From assembly GCF_003340475.1 (NCBI RefSeq), contig NZ_QBKA01000002.1, positions 629,501 through 693,500 of the forward strand: 64,000 bases of DNA. Reading direction: 5' to 3'. Origin of the DNA: Alteripontixanthobacter maritimus. GTDB taxonomy: Bacteria; Pseudomonadota; Alphaproteobacteria; Sphingomonadales; Sphingomonadaceae. A model generated the notes under the pieces. The model was not told where the DNA came from and made no database searches. It saw only the letters and a list, made by a program, of their open reading frames with translations. Position 1 is the stretch's first letter. Every line of letters begins with the position of its first letter. A program made the position numbers and the translations under genes. This document shows, piece by piece, positions 27,368 to 36,979 of this stretch.

Positions 27368-28054
27368 ATGCGACAGACGCAGCCGGTGCTCTGCATCAGA
27401 CCCGAACCCGGACTGACCGCCACCCGCCGCAATGCGGCAAAGGCTGGCATCGAGGTCAAGGGCCAACCGATGTTCGCCATCCGCAGCGTATCCTGGGACC
27501 CACCCGAAGGCCGCTTCGATGCGATTTTGGCTGGTAGCGCGAACGTCTTTCGCAAGGGCGGGCCGGGGCTTGCATTGTACAAAGACCTGCCGGTTCACGC
27601 GGTAGGGCAAACCACCGCCGAACTCGCCCGCCAGCACGGGTTCACCGTTGCCTCGATCGGGCGCGGTGGGTTGCAATCCGTGCTCGATGCGCTGGGGGGC
27701 GGGGTGCTTCACCTGTTACGATTGTGCGGGCGTGATCGGGTCGAATTGTCGGTGCATGAAGCCGTTTCGGTCACCGACCGGGCAGTTTACGAAAGTGCGC
27801 CCCTTCCCATGCCGGCTGAAATGGGCGCGATCCTGCGCGATGGCGGCGTCGTGCTGCTACATTCGGCCGCTGCGGCGCGACATTTTGCGGAGCAGATCGA
27901 CCGCCTGCGAATCCATCGCGGCAACATCGCACTGGTGGCGCTTGCGCCCGCCATTGCCGTGGCGGCCGGTAACGGCTGGCGCGCTGTTCTGGTGGCGGAA
28001 ACGCCCGACGATACCGCGCTGCTGGCCTTGGCCGCGCAGTTGTGCCACGATTAA
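27368..28054 (+). CDS. hemD: Uroporphyrinogen-III synthase
   Basis: A 228-residue protein with the two-lobed HemD fold: CIRPEPGLTATRRNAAKAGI at the N terminus, FDAILAGSANVFRKGGPGLA (the variable family form of the TSANAV segment) and LPVHAVGQTTAELARQHGFTV. HemD closes hydroxymethylbilane with inversion of ring D. Sequence conservation in the family is low, so placement directly after hemC carries much of the weight. It is followed by a mitofilin-like membrane protein, as in many alphaproteobacteria. Confidence 0.92.
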   Translation: MRQTQPVLCIRPEPGLTATRRNAAKAGIEVKGQPMFAIRSVSWDPPEGRFDAILAGSANVFRKGGPGLALYKDLPVHAVGQTTAELARQHGFTVASIGRGGLQSVLDALGGGVLHLLRLCGRDRVELSVHEAVSVTDRAVYESAPLPMPAEMGAILRDGGVVLLHSAAAARHFAEQIDRLRIHRGNIALVALAPAIAVAAGNGWRAVLVAETPDDTALLALAAQLCHD

Positions 28055-28105
28055 TCGGTAGCCAGCATTGGCTGCAACCGCGCATCGGCGCCGTCTGGCA
28101 AGGGT

Positions 28106-29113
28106 ATGATGGACAGCTTCACTTCAGGAACTTCAGGCAATGCTGCAGATCGCGGCACGACACCGGATGATACGCCGGATGCCGGATCGACCGCTTCGTC
28201 GGCCAAGCCAACGGCAAAACAGGCGGGAGCCGTTTCGGTCCGCACAATGATCGGCCTGATTGCAGCCGCGTTTCTGGCGGGCGCCGTGCTGCTTGCAGTG
28301 TTGCTCCATTTTTCAGGCTACACATCCGACCGGCCCGAGACCGCACAAATCTCGACCCAGCAGAAACTTGCCGCAGACAGCGCCAGTATCGACGCCGCGC
28401 TGGAGGCTGGCGCTGCTGACGAGCCGGAGGCGCTGGACGAAACGCAGGCCGTCGAAGCGGTTGAGGCAGCTGAGCGGGTGGCCGAAACGCAAGGTGGGTT
28501 GGACCAGCGACTGGCAGCTGCGGAACAGCGGATCGGGCGCCTCGACCTGCAGGCGCAGGCTGCGTCGGGCAATGCGGCGCGAGCGGAAGGCCTGCTGATT
28601 GCGTTTGCCGCGCGCCGCACGCTCGATCGCGGCGCCGAACTTGGGTATCTTGCGGACCAGTTGCGGTTGCGGTTCGGGGACGCCAAACCCAACGCAGTGC
28701 GCGCCGTAATAGAGGGCGCGCGCGATCCGGTTACTCTGGATGGGCTGATCGCCCGGCTCGACGGGCTGGCTCCGGTACTGGAAACGCGCGAGGAAGAGCT
28801 GAGCTTTGCCCGCCTGCGCCGCGAACTGGGCGAAGTCTTCGTCGTCCGACGCGAAAACACACCGTCACCCCAACCCCGCCGCCGTCTGGAGCGCGCGCGG
28901 TTTTTCCTTGAAAGCGGACGCGTGCCGCGCGCGATTCAGGAAGTGCAGCAATTGCCCGGCGCGGCAAGCGCGCAGGACTGGATTACCGACGCGCAGCGTT
29001 ACGCCCGGATCAGGGAAGCGTTGGACCTGCTGGAGACGACAGCGATACTGGAAACCCGCCAGTTGCGCGATGCCGATGCACAGCGGGTGGAGCAGCCAAG
29101 CCCAGCGCAATAA
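28106..29113 (+). CDS. Mitofilin/HemX-like inner-membrane protein
   Basis: A 335-residue protein. A disordered cytosolic N terminus of about 45 residues precedes a single transmembrane helix (VRTMIGLIAAAFLAGAVLLA). A periplasmic coiled coil of about 80 residues (ETQAVEAVEAAERVAETQGG, QRLAAAEQRIGRLDLQAQAA) leads into a helical C-terminal region. This is the topology of alphaproteobacterial mitofilin homologues, which lie beside hem genes and have been connected with envelope contact sites and membrane shaping. ATGATG gives two adjacent starts. A catalytic function is not expected. Confidence 0.8.
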   Translation: MMDSFTSGTSGNAADRGTTPDDTPDAGSTASSAKPTAKQAGAVSVRTMIGLIAAAFLAGAVLLAVLLHFSGYTSDRPETAQISTQQKLAADSASIDAALEAGAADEPEALDETQAVEAVEAAERVAETQGGLDQRLAAAEQRIGRLDLQAQAASGNAARAEGLLIAFAARRTLDRGAELGYLADQLRLRFGDAKPNAVRAVIEGARDPVTLDGLIARLDGLAPVLETREEELSFARLRRELGEVFVVRRENTPSPQPRRRLERARFFLESGRVPRAIQEVQQLPGAASAQDWITDAQRYARIREALDLLETTAILETRQLRDADAQRVEQPSPAQ

Positions 29114-29142
29114 GCGGGGTCCGCGCCACTTATCCGCAATAT

Positions 29143-30369
29143 CTATCCTCGCAGCAATTCCGGCAGATCGCCCGAAACGCCGCGCGCCTCGTTCATGAAC
29201 CAGTCTTTCAGCATCGGCGCGCGCTGGATGCCTGCCATTCCCAAGCGGCGGACGGCAGAGGCACCTCGGCCCGGAATACCGAACAGCCGCGTCAGGCCGT
29301 CGGTTGCAAGCGCCACGGAAAAGGCGTCCAGCCCGCGCCAGTTTTCGTAACGCGCCAGCAATTGGGCGTCACCCGGCTCCAGCCCCAGCCGAAGCCCGTC
29401 ATCCAGCACTTCCACCAACGCGCCAACATCGCGCAGGCCCAGGTTCAGGCCCTGTCCGGCGATGGGGTGGATGCCGTGCGCGCTGTCTCCGATCAAGGCT
29501 AGCCGCTCCGCCGTGATTTTGGCCGTGTGGTGGAAGCCCAGCGGCCAGGAACTACGCGGGCCTGCCTCAGTAATTTTGCCGAGGATACCGTCCATCCGCA
29601 TTTCCGCTTCTGCGATGAAAGCCCGGTCGCCCAGTTTCAAGCTGCCGGCGGCGTCTTTTTCGTCCACCGTCCAGACCAGCGCGCTGCGATGACGGCCCTG
29701 TTCGTCATCGAGCAGAGGCAGCAGCGCGAACGGCCCTGCGGAATAGAAGATTTCCCACGCCACATGATCGTGCGGTTTTTCGTGGATCAACCCGGAAATG
29801 ATGGCGCGGTGGCGGTAATCCCACTTCGCGATGGCGAGCCCGGCTTCGTCCCGTGTGGGGGAGCCGCGCCCTTCCGCGCCGACCAGCAACGCACCTTCCA
29901 GAACCGTTCCGTCCGCCAGGGTTGCCGACACCCCATGCTCGCCGCGATGTCGCGCCACCACCTCAGCACCGGGGTGCCAGTTTATGAGTGGTTCATCCTG
30001 CGCGGCATCGAACATCGCCTTGCGCAACTGCCGATTGGCGAACATCCGGCCCAGCGATCCCTCGCCTTCGCCCGGCTGGAAGTCGATCCGGCCCGGTCGC
30101 ATGGCGTCGGTGACGGCAATCTTGGAAATCGGGCTGGCGAACGGCGCCAGCGCTTCGGCAAGACCGATATTCTTGAACAGGTTCCAGCTGGCAGTGGAAA
30201 TGGCGGACGCACGGCCATCGAAGCCTTCCGCCATTTGTGCGGCCGGATCGGCGCGGTCTACAACATGGCTAGTCATCCCCTTGTTCGCGGCTGCCAGTGC
30301 CAGCGTCATGCCGACCAGCCCGCCGCCCAGTATGACCAGGTCGTTCCGCTTCGCGTGCGCCGCGTTCAT
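29143..30369 (-). CDS. ubiH: UbiH/UbiF/COQ6-family FAD-dependent hydroxylase
   Basis: A 408-residue flavin monooxygenase of ubiquinone synthesis. The ADP-binding motif is DLVILGGGLVGMTLALAAAN, and the family signature ALIGDSAHGIHPIAGQGLNL lies near 283-302. DGRASAISTASWNLFKNIGL near 50 is the conserved substrate-loop region. The start is taken at MNAAHAKRN; another ATG four codons upstream would also work. Which ring position it hydroxylates cannot be told from the sequence, so the symbol is provisional. It is divergent from the DsbD-like gene with 26 bases between. Confidence 0.88.
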   Translation of the reverse strand: MNAAHAKRNDLVILGGGLVGMTLALAAANKGMTSHVVDRADPAAQMAEGFDGRASAISTASWNLFKNIGLAEALAPFASPISKIAVTDAMRPGRIDFQPGEGEGSLGRMFANRQLRKAMFDAAQDEPLINWHPGAEVVARHRGEHGVSATLADGTVLEGALLVGAEGRGSPTRDEAGLAIAKWDYRHRAIISGLIHEKPHDHVAWEIFYSAGPFALLPLLDDEQGRHRSALVWTVDEKDAAGSLKLGDRAFIAEAEMRMDGILGKITEAGPRSSWPLGFHHTAKITAERLALIGDSAHGIHPIAGQGLNLGLRDVGALVEVLDDGLRLGLEPGDAQLLARYENWRGLDAFSVALATDGLTRLFGIPGRGASAVRRLGMAGIQRAPMLKDWFMNEARGVSGDLPELLRG

Positions 30370-30395
30370 GCCGTTTTCCATTCCAAAATCATCGC

Positions 30396-32486
30396 ATGAA
30401 CCCTATGGCCACCGGCACGATGCGCGCAAGCACCTTCCCGTTTTACCAACTTTTATCGGCCATGCTGGTTTTGTTGTCCGCTGCTTGCTGGCCGGGCATG
30501 TCGGCGGCCCGAGGCGAGACCAATCTCGCTGCCGAACTTGTCCCTTCGGGCGCTGCCGTTCCGGGTGAAACGCTGGAACTCGCGATCCGCTTCACACCGC
30601 GTACGCCGGAATGGCATGGCTACTGGTCCAATCCGGGCGATGCGGGGATCGGGATGCAGCTCGACTGGCAGCTGCCGGACGGATGGAAAGCGGGAGAGCC
30701 CGACTATCCCGTACCGCGCCGGCTACTCATTGCGGGGCTGATGAACCACGTTTACGAAGGGGAGTATGCAGTTCTGGTGCCCATAACGGTTCCAGAAAGC
30801 GCGCAGCCCGGATTGGTGCAGGCCATATCGGTAAATGCGCAATGGCTTGCCTGCACCGACCAGATCTGTGTGCCCGAAGGGGGTGTCCTGACCGCTGATG
30901 TCAAAGTGGCCGCAAAACCGGGCGCGGCAGCCCGCCAGTTCGCACAATGGCGCGCTGCGGTTCCGCCGATGCTGGACGCGGAAGGCCGGTTCGACCGGCA
31001 AGGCGGTACCCTGCGGATAGCCATACCGCTGGCAGAAGCCGCCGTGCTGAGCGATCCGCATGTGTTCCTCGCAACCGAAGATCTGGTGCGGTATTCCGCC
31101 GCCCAGACTTTCCGGCGGCAGGGCGATGTTCTGGTGGCGGAAATACCGCTTGATGGCGATCCCGTCCTTCCCGACACGGTAAGCGGCATTCTGGCTTTTG
31201 CAGATGGCGAAGGTGTTCGCTTTGAGGCCGAGGTCGGGATTGTGCCTTCGAGCCTGCCGCTGTTCGCAGCCGCTGATAGCCAAGTTGGCGACTTCTGGCT
31301 TGTCCTGCTGGCGGCGCTGGCGGGCGGGTTGTTGCTCAACATCCTGCCTTGCGTGTTTCCGATCCTCAGCCTGAAAGCCCTGTCGCTGGTGCGCGCCGGT
31401 GGGAGCGAGCGCACAGCAAGGCGCGAAGGTGCGGCCTATCTGGCAGGCACCACCGCAATGACGTTGGGATTAGGCGCTCTGTTACTGGTCCTGCGCGCCG
31501 GTGGGGAGCAGGCTGGGTGGGCTTTCCAGTTGCAGGAACCGGCAATTATCGCAGCCCTGCTGGTACTGATGGTGGCAATCACCGCCAATCTGGCCGGGCT
31601 GTTTCACCTGCCCAGCCTGTCCTTCTCTCGTCAGACGGGTGCGAGTGGCGCGTTCGGTACCGGGTTATTGGCGGCTTTCGTGGCGACGCCATGCACGGGT
31701 CCGTTCATGGCGGCGGCGCTGGGCGCGGCTTTGCTGCTGCCGAACTGGCAGGCGATGGCCCTGTTCGGGATGCTGGGAGTAGGGCTGGGGCTGCCGTTCC
31801 TGCTAATCGGCTTCGTCCCGTCGCTGCGCCGGATGCTACCCAAACCGGGGGCATGGATGGAGACATTCCGCAAGCTGATGGCGGTACCCATGGCGCTGAC
31901 GGCGGCGGCTTTGGTGTGGCTTTGCTGGCGGATCGGGGGCGCTGCATTCGCAGGACTCGCGGTGGCGTTGGCTTTCCTGCTGACTCTCGCCATGGCGCGC
32001 GCATCGCAGCGCAGGATGGCGGGCAAGCATGTTCTTGGCGGCACGGTCGCCCCTGCTCTGGTGCTGTCTGTAGCGGCGATCTTCGTAATGTCGCGCGTCG
32101 TTGCTGGCGGCACGACTGCTACAGAGATCGAAAGCGTGCTGGACACCGAGCCATTTTCCGCCGCTGCCTTGGCCGAGGCGCGCGCAGGAAGTAGGCCGGT
32201 ATTCGTATGGATGACCGCCGATTGGTGCGTCACCTGCAAGATCAACGAAAGCGTTGCCATCGAACGTCAGGCAACGCGGGAGGCGTTCGAAGCCGCAAAT
32301 GTCACCGTATTGCGCGGCGACTGGACCCGGCGCGATGCTGAAATTGGGGCGTATATAGCCGAGCAGGGCGCGGCCGGGGTGCCGCTCTATATCTGGTACG
32401 ACGATGGCGGGCCGGGCAGGAAATTGCCGCAATTGCTGGGGCAGGATGCGCTGGTCGAACTGGCCGAAGCGAGTGCCGCTCGTTGA
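30396..32486 (+). CDS. dsbD: DsbD-family thiol:disulfide interchange protein
   Basis: A 696-residue three-domain protein. A signal peptide (about 1-40) is followed by a periplasmic N-terminal domain (about 40-285) containing WLACTDQICVPEGG with the redox cysteine pair. The eight-helix membrane domain carries NILPCVFPILSLKAL and FVATPCTGPFMAAALG, whose cysteines form the transmembrane redox pair. The C-terminal thioredoxin domain has VWMTADWCVTCKINESVA. It passes electrons from cytosolic thioredoxin to periplasmic partners. The N-terminal domain looks ScsB-like rather than classic E. coli DsbD. Confidence 0.92.
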   Translation: MNPMATGTMRASTFPFYQLLSAMLVLLSAACWPGMSAARGETNLAAELVPSGAAVPGETLELAIRFTPRTPEWHGYWSNPGDAGIGMQLDWQLPDGWKAGEPDYPVPRRLLIAGLMNHVYEGEYAVLVPITVPESAQPGLVQAISVNAQWLACTDQICVPEGGVLTADVKVAAKPGAAARQFAQWRAAVPPMLDAEGRFDRQGGTLRIAIPLAEAAVLSDPHVFLATEDLVRYSAAQTFRRQGDVLVAEIPLDGDPVLPDTVSGILAFADGEGVRFEAEVGIVPSSLPLFAAADSQVGDFWLVLLAALAGGLLLNILPCVFPILSLKALSLVRAGGSERTARREGAAYLAGTTAMTLGLGALLLVLRAGGEQAGWAFQLQEPAIIAALLVLMVAITANLAGLFHLPSLSFSRQTGASGAFGTGLLAAFVATPCTGPFMAAALGAALLLPNWQAMALFGMLGVGLGLPFLLIGFVPSLRRMLPKPGAWMETFRKLMAVPMALTAAALVWLCWRIGGAAFAGLAVALAFLLTLAMARASQRRMAGKHVLGGTVAPALVLSVAAIFVMSRVVAGGTTATEIESVLDTEPFSAAALAEARAGSRPVFVWMTADWCVTCKINESVAIERQATREAFEAANVTVLRGDWTRRDAEIGAYIAEQGAAGVPLYIWYDDGGPGRKLPQLLGQDALVELAEASAAR

Positions 32487-32501
32487 GAGTGGCGCTGGAA
32501 G

Positions 32502-33125
32502 CTAGTCCAGGTCCTCCTGCTCCATTTCCTCCTCCGGCGCGTCCTGTTCCAAATCTTCCGTTTCTGCACCCAGATCCTGTTCGGGAGGTGCGGCGCGGCA
32601 TTGGCTGACAAGTTCGCCGGGCAACGGGCTGGCGTTCAATTTGACCAGGCCGGCGCCCGGTACTGTTACCGTAACATCGCGCGGCCCGGTCAGGACGTTA
32701 AACTCCGTCCGGTCCGCCGCATCCACGCCGCGCCACAGCCACGCCCGGCCGTTATATTCCGCATCGACCGGCACACGGGCGACATGGCCGTTGCCAACCA
32801 GTGCCATCAGCGCCTGTGCCTTGGCATCTGCCCGTGCAAAGCGGGTGAATTCGAGTTGCCCGGTGCCATCATCGGCGGCGGAACATTCCAGTGCCAGCAG
32901 AGGCGCTGCGCCGGGTACGCCGTAAACCAGCCGCGCATCGATACCCGGGCGCAAATCGGTGGCAACCCAGACTGCGCCTTCTGTATCGGGAGAGGGCAAC
33001 GGCTCGCTTGCGAAATCGCGGCTTTCCGCAAGGTCCACCCGCTCGACATAGCCGTCCGCCGCCGGCGGGGCGCACGCGGTAACAGCGCCTGCCGTCAGTG
33101 CTACCACACCGCATTTTCGCCACAT
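32502..33125 (-). CDS. Putative lipoprotein with an acidic C-terminal tail
   Basis: A 207-residue exported protein. MWRKCGVVALTAGAVTACAP is a lipoprotein signal with lipobox VTAC. The body of about 150 residues has alternating beta-type segments (ARLVYGVPGAAPLLALECSA, GRAWLWRGVDAADRTEFNVL). The last 25 residues are strikingly acidic (EDLEQDAPEEEMEQEDLD). Earlier in-frame starts exist at 33137, 33146 and a GTG at 33152 that overlaps the uvrB stop. No known family is recognised. Placed just after uvrB, it may be cotranscribed. Confidence 0.75.
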   Translation of the reverse strand: MWRKCGVVALTAGAVTACAPPAADGYVERVDLAESRDFASEPLPSPDTEGAVWVATDLRPGIDARLVYGVPGAAPLLALECSAADDGTGQLEFTRFARADAKAQALMALVGNGHVARVPVDAEYNGRAWLWRGVDAADRTEFNVLTGPRDVTVTVPGAGLVKLNASPLPGELVSQCRAAPPEQDLGAETEDLEQDAPEEEMEQEDLD

Positions 33126-33148
33126 GCTGGCCCCCATACTGGCCATTA

Positions 33149-35335
33149 TCACTTGCCCCAGCGCTTTTTCTTCTGGCCGTAACGGGTCTTGCGGGTGCCG
33201 GGTTTGCCTTCGTTGCTGCGACCCACCTTCGGCGCCTTGTGTTCCAGTTCGGGCAGGCCGAGCTCGTCATTTTCGAGAGAGCGGATTTCGTCTCGCAACC
33301 GTCCGGCCGTCTCGAATTCAAGATCGGCGGCCGCGGCGCGCATCTGTTTTTCCAGATCCTCGATATAGGCGCGCAAATTGTGGCCGACCAAATTTGCCGG
33401 TGCGTTGTCGTCATCGGCATTCGACATGCCGTCATTCGCAGCGGAGATCGAAACGATATCGGCAATGCCGCGCGTAATCGTGCGCGGCGTGATGTCGTGT
33501 TCTTCGTTATAAGCGCGCTGTTTTTCCCGCCGACGCTCGGTTTCTGCCATGGCGCGTTCCATGCTTCCGGTAATCCGATCAGCATAGAGGATAACCTTCC
33601 CATCCACGTTGCGCGCCGCGCGCCCGATGGTCTGGATCAGGCTGGTTTCGGAGCGGAGGAAGCCTTCCTTGTCCGCATCGAGGATCGCCACCAGCCCGCA
33701 TTCGGGAATGTCCAATCCCTCACGCAGCAGGTTGATGCCGACCAGCACGTCATACACGCCCAGCCGCAGATCACGGATCAGCTCGATCCGCTCCAGCGTT
33801 TCCACGTCGGAGTGCATGTAGCGGACTTTCAGCCCGGCCTCGTGCATGAACTCGGTAAGGTCCTCGCTCATCCGCTTGGTCAGCGTGGTGACAAGCGTGC
33901 GGTAGCCGTTGGCGGCAACTTTGCGGCATTCCTCGATACAATCCTGCACTTGGTCTTCCACGGGCCGGATTTCGATCGGCGGGTCGATCAGGCCGGTCGG
34001 GCGAATGACCTGTTCGGCAAACACACCGCCGGTCTGCTCCATCTCCCACCCGCCCGGAGTTGCGGAGACAGCAAAGGTCTGCGGCCGCATCGCGTCCCAC
34101 TCGTTGAAGCGCAAGGGGCGGTTGTCGATACAGGATGGTAGGCGGAAGCCATATTCGGCGAGCGTCAGCTTGCGGCGATGATCACCTTTCGCCATCGCGC
34201 CGATCTGCGGCACGGTCTGGTGGCTTTCATCGACGAACAGCAGCGCGTTTTCCGGCAGATATTCGAACAAGGTCGGTGGCGGTTCGCCGGGCAGGCGACC
34301 GGTCAGGAAACGCGAGTAGTTCTCGATCCCTGCGCAGCTTCCGGTCGCAGCAATCATTTCGAGGTCAAAATTGGTGCGCTGCTCCAACCGCTGCGCTTCC
34401 AGCAGCAAGCCTTCTTCTTGCAATTCCTTCAGCCGTTCGGTCAGTTCGAACTTGATGGCGCTGGCGGCCTGCTTCATCGTCGGGCCGGGTGTGACGTAGT
34501 GCGAATTGGCATAGATGCGCACAGTCTTGAGGCTGGCGCCCTTCTTGCCGGTCAGCGGATCGAATTCGTGAATTTCCTCGATATCGTCACCGAAGAAGCT
34601 GATGCGCCAAGCCATGTCTTCATAATGGCTGGGGTATATCTCCAGATTGTCGCCGCGGACACGAAAATTGCCGCGCCCGAACCCGGCATCGTTGCGCTTG
34701 TATTGCAGCGCCACCAGCTTGCGAATGAGTTCGCGCTGGTCGACTGTTTCGCCCGCCTTGATATCGAAGATCATGGCGGAATAGGTTTCGACAGAGCCGA
34801 TCCCGTACAGGCACGATACCGATGCCACGATAATTACATCGTCGCGTTCCAGCAGGGAGCGTGTGGCCGAATGACGCATCCGGTCGATCGCCTCGTTTAC
34901 CGAGCTTTCCTTCTCGATATAGGTGTCCGACCGCGCGACATAGGCTTCCGGTTGGTAGTAATCGTAATAACTGACGAAATACTCGACCGCGTTGTTGGGA
35001 AAGAAGCTCTTGAATTCGCCGTATAGCTGGGCGGCTAGGATCTTGTTGGGTGCCAGGATTAGCGCGGGCCGCTGCGTTGCCTCGATCACCTTGGCCATGG
35101 TGAAAGTCTTGCCGCTGCCGGTGACGCCCAGCAACGTCTGCGTCTGTTCGCCGTCCTTCACGCCCTGAACGAGTTCCGCAATCGCGCGTGGCTGGTCGCC
35201 TGCTGGCGAATAATCCGACACCAGTTCGAACTTACGGCCGCCCATCGATTTGTTGGGTCGTACGGGTTTGTGCGGTTTGAATTCGCCCGTGGTGTCGGGT
35301 TCCTCCAAGCCTCTGCGAATAACCAGTTCTGCCAT
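33149..35335 (-). CDS. uvrB: Excinuclease ABC subunit B
   Basis: A 728-residue helicase-like DNA damage verifier. Walker A is [19 protein letters not shown], the beta-hairpin region contains [17 protein letters not shown], the DEAD-type box is [12 protein letters not shown], and helicase motif VI is [20 protein letters not shown]. The C-terminal UVR motif [20 protein letters not shown] binds UvrC. An N-terminal extension of about 30 residues before [18 protein letters not shown] is common in alphaproteobacteria. The ATG chosen is MAELVIRR; the longer reading upstream lacks support. Confidence 0.97.
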   Translation of the reverse strand: MAELVIRRGLEEPDTTGEFKPHKPVRPNKSMGGRKFELVSDYSPAGDQPRAIAELVQGVKDGEQTQTLLGVTGSGKTFTMAKVIEATQRPALILAPNKILAAQLYGEFKSFFPNNAVEYFVSYYDYYQPEAYVARSDTYIEKESSVNEAIDRMRHSATRSLLERDDVIIVASVSCLYGIGSVETYSAMIFDIKAGETVDQRELIRKLVALQYKRNDAGFGRGNFRVRGDNLEIYPSHYEDMAWRISFFGDDIEEIHEFDPLTGKKGASLKTVRIYANSHYVTPGPTMKQAASAIKFELTERLKELQEEGLLLEAQRLEQRTNFDLEMIAATGSCAGIENYSRFLTGRLPGEPPPTLFEYLPENALLFVDESHQTVPQIGAMAKGDHRRKLTLAEYGFRLPSCIDNRPLRFNEWDAMRPQTFAVSATPGGWEMEQTGGVFAEQVIRPTGLIDPPIEIRPVEDQVQDCIEECRKVAANGYRTLVTTLTKRMSEDLTEFMHEAGLKVRYMHSDVETLERIELIRDLRLGVYDVLVGINLLREGLDIPECGLVAILDADKEGFLRSETSLIQTIGRAARNVDGKVILYADRITGSMERAMAETERRREKQRAYNEEHDITPRTITRGIADIVSISAANDGMSNADDDNAPANLVGHNLRAYIEDLEKQMRAAAADLEFETAGRLRDEIRSLENDELGLPELEHKAPKVGRSNEGKPGTRKTRYGQKKKRWGK

Positions 35336-35487
35336 GGCGGACCATATGGGGAACAGCGGCGGCCGGGGCAAGCGGCCGCGTGAAGCTGTCACCGCCGGGG
35401 TCGCCAGCATCTTGGCAAGCTCCTTGGCAAGCGATGCCACGCGCGGTAGCCTGCCGGTCGGCTACCGACGATTTTGGAGACCTGGCG

Positions 35488-36030
35488 ATGCGCTATTCCT
35501 ACGCAGTTATTCTCGCATTCGCGCTTACACTCGCCGCGTGCGGCAGCGATCCGGCGACGCCAATGGACGAGGAAGAATTGCTGGCGCGTGCGGACGCTTT
35601 GGTGATGCCGAAGGCCGGTCTCTACAACGCGAGCACCGAAATGCTGGAATTCGATGTTGCCGGCCTCCCGCCGCAGCAAGCCGACCGGATGAAGGACATG
35701 ATGTCCGGCATGCGCGGGGCACCGCAATCCTATTGCCTGACGCAGGCCGATGTGGAGGGCGGTTTCAAGGAATCGCTTCGCCGCCTGAACCAGAAGCAGG
35801 GCGAAAGCTGCGACTTTACCGCGTTCGAAACCGATGGCGACGACGTAGATGCCGCAATGTCATGCTCGGTCCCGGGTGGCGGCACGGCGGACATCGAGAT
35901 GGACGGCACGGTCAGCGCGGAACAGCAGGATATGGTCATGACCATCACCACGTCGAGCAGCATGATACCCGGAGGCAAGATGACGATGAAGATGCGAACG
36001 ACTGCAGAATATAGCGGCCCCTGCGGCTGA
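35488..36030 (+). CDS. DUF3617-type lipoprotein
   Basis: A 180-residue protein with a lipoprotein signal (MRYSYAVILAFALTLAACGS, lipobox LAAC). Its mature part carries the recurrent DUF3617 pattern: MPKAGLYNASTEMLEFDVAG, RMKDMMSGMRG, SYCLTQADVEGGFKESL and CDFTAFETDGDDVDAAMSC. Family members are periplasmic or outer-membrane lipoproteins of unknown role, frequent in sphingomonads. It is divergent from uvrB. The cysteines spaced through the domain may form disulfides. Confidence 0.85.
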   Translation: MRYSYAVILAFALTLAACGSDPATPMDEEELLARADALVMPKAGLYNASTEMLEFDVAGLPPQQADRMKDMMSGMRGAPQSYCLTQADVEGGFKESLRRLNQKQGESCDFTAFETDGDDVDAAMSCSVPGGGTADIEMDGTVSAEQQDMVMTITTSSSMIPGGKMTMKMRTTAEYSGPCG

Positions 36031-36094
36031 CTGTTCTTCAGTCGCGATCGGCTGGTTCATGGGCAGTATAAGCAGGCGCTCACATAAACCGGGC

Positions 36095-36910
36095 ATGGCT
36101 TTCAGCAATCTGACATTGCGGCGTTCCGCAACCTCCCCGCCGGTAGCCATGGCGAGTGCGACCGGAACTTTAGCGCCAACGGACGCCATCGGGTTTCGCA
36201 CCCGGCTCGCGCTTGCAAGCGAACGGCCTGCCGTTCCCGAACCACGCCCGCCCGTATGGCGGATGATGGCGGAACTTGAATATATGGCCGAACCGGTGCG
36301 TCGCCGGTTCCGCAAGATCGACGTCCCGCGCGCCGCCCATCCGCGCACGGTCATGATCCTGCCAGGTTTCGCCACAACACCGTGGCGGATGCGCTATCTC
36401 GCCGTGCAGCTGGAGCGGGCAGGGCATACCGTCAGGCGCTGGGGCCTCGGCACGAATTGGGGACCGACGCCTGAAAACGTTTCCTTTCTCGAAGGACGGC
36501 TGGCGACATTGTCCGAATTGTCGGGCGACAAGGTATCGCTGGTCGGCTGGAGCCTGGGTGGGCTGTTCGCGCGCGAGCTTGCCCGCAGGCGCCCTGCGAA
36601 TGTGGCGAAAGTCATCACGATGGGTACGCCGTTTTCTGGTAGCCCGCGCGCCAACAACGCCTGGCGCGCGTATCAATTCGTTACCGGCCACAGCGTGGAT
36701 GCGCCCCCGATCACGGGTGATGTAGCGATCAAGCCACCCGTGCCTACGGTAGCGTTATGGAGTCCGCGCGACGGTATTATTGCGCCGCGTGCCGCCTGCG
36801 GCAGGCAGGGCGAACGGGATCGCGCGATTGCCCTGCGGTGCACGCATATGGGCTTTTCCTTCAGCCGGGAGGCGATTGAAACTCTGGCGGCGGAACTGGA
36901 CGCGCCCTGA
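36095..36910 (+). CDS. Alpha/beta hydrolase (lipase/esterase-like)
   Basis: A 271-residue protein with the nucleophile elbow VGWSLGGLFARELARR (GxSxG with serine near residue 153). The oxyanion-side strand is TVMILPGFATTPWRMRYLAV, and ITMGTPFSGSPRANNAWRAY is typical of PGAP1/lipase-like enzymes. The late histidine is in RCTHMGFSFSREAI. No signal peptide is visible at the ATG chosen (MAFSNLTLRR); an ATG twelve codons earlier is in frame. It precedes the ATP-grasp/alpha-E/transglutaminase/Anbu genes on the same strand with a 69-base gap, so it may belong to that unit. Confidence 0.85.
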   Translation: MAFSNLTLRRSATSPPVAMASATGTLAPTDAIGFRTRLALASERPAVPEPRPPVWRMMAELEYMAEPVRRRFRKIDVPRAAHPRTVMILPGFATTPWRMRYLAVQLERAGHTVRRWGLGTNWGPTPENVSFLEGRLATLSELSGDKVSLVGWSLGGLFARELARRRPANVAKVITMGTPFSGSPRANNAWRAYQFVTGHSVDAPPITGDVAIKPPVPTVALWSPRDGIIAPRAACGRQGERDRAIALRCTHMGFSFSREAIETLAAELDAP

Positions 36911-36979
36911 AGGCTTGGTAAGGGGAAGCGCGCTGCATTTCCGCAAGGCGCGCTGCATCCTGTGCCATCAGCGGGCGCG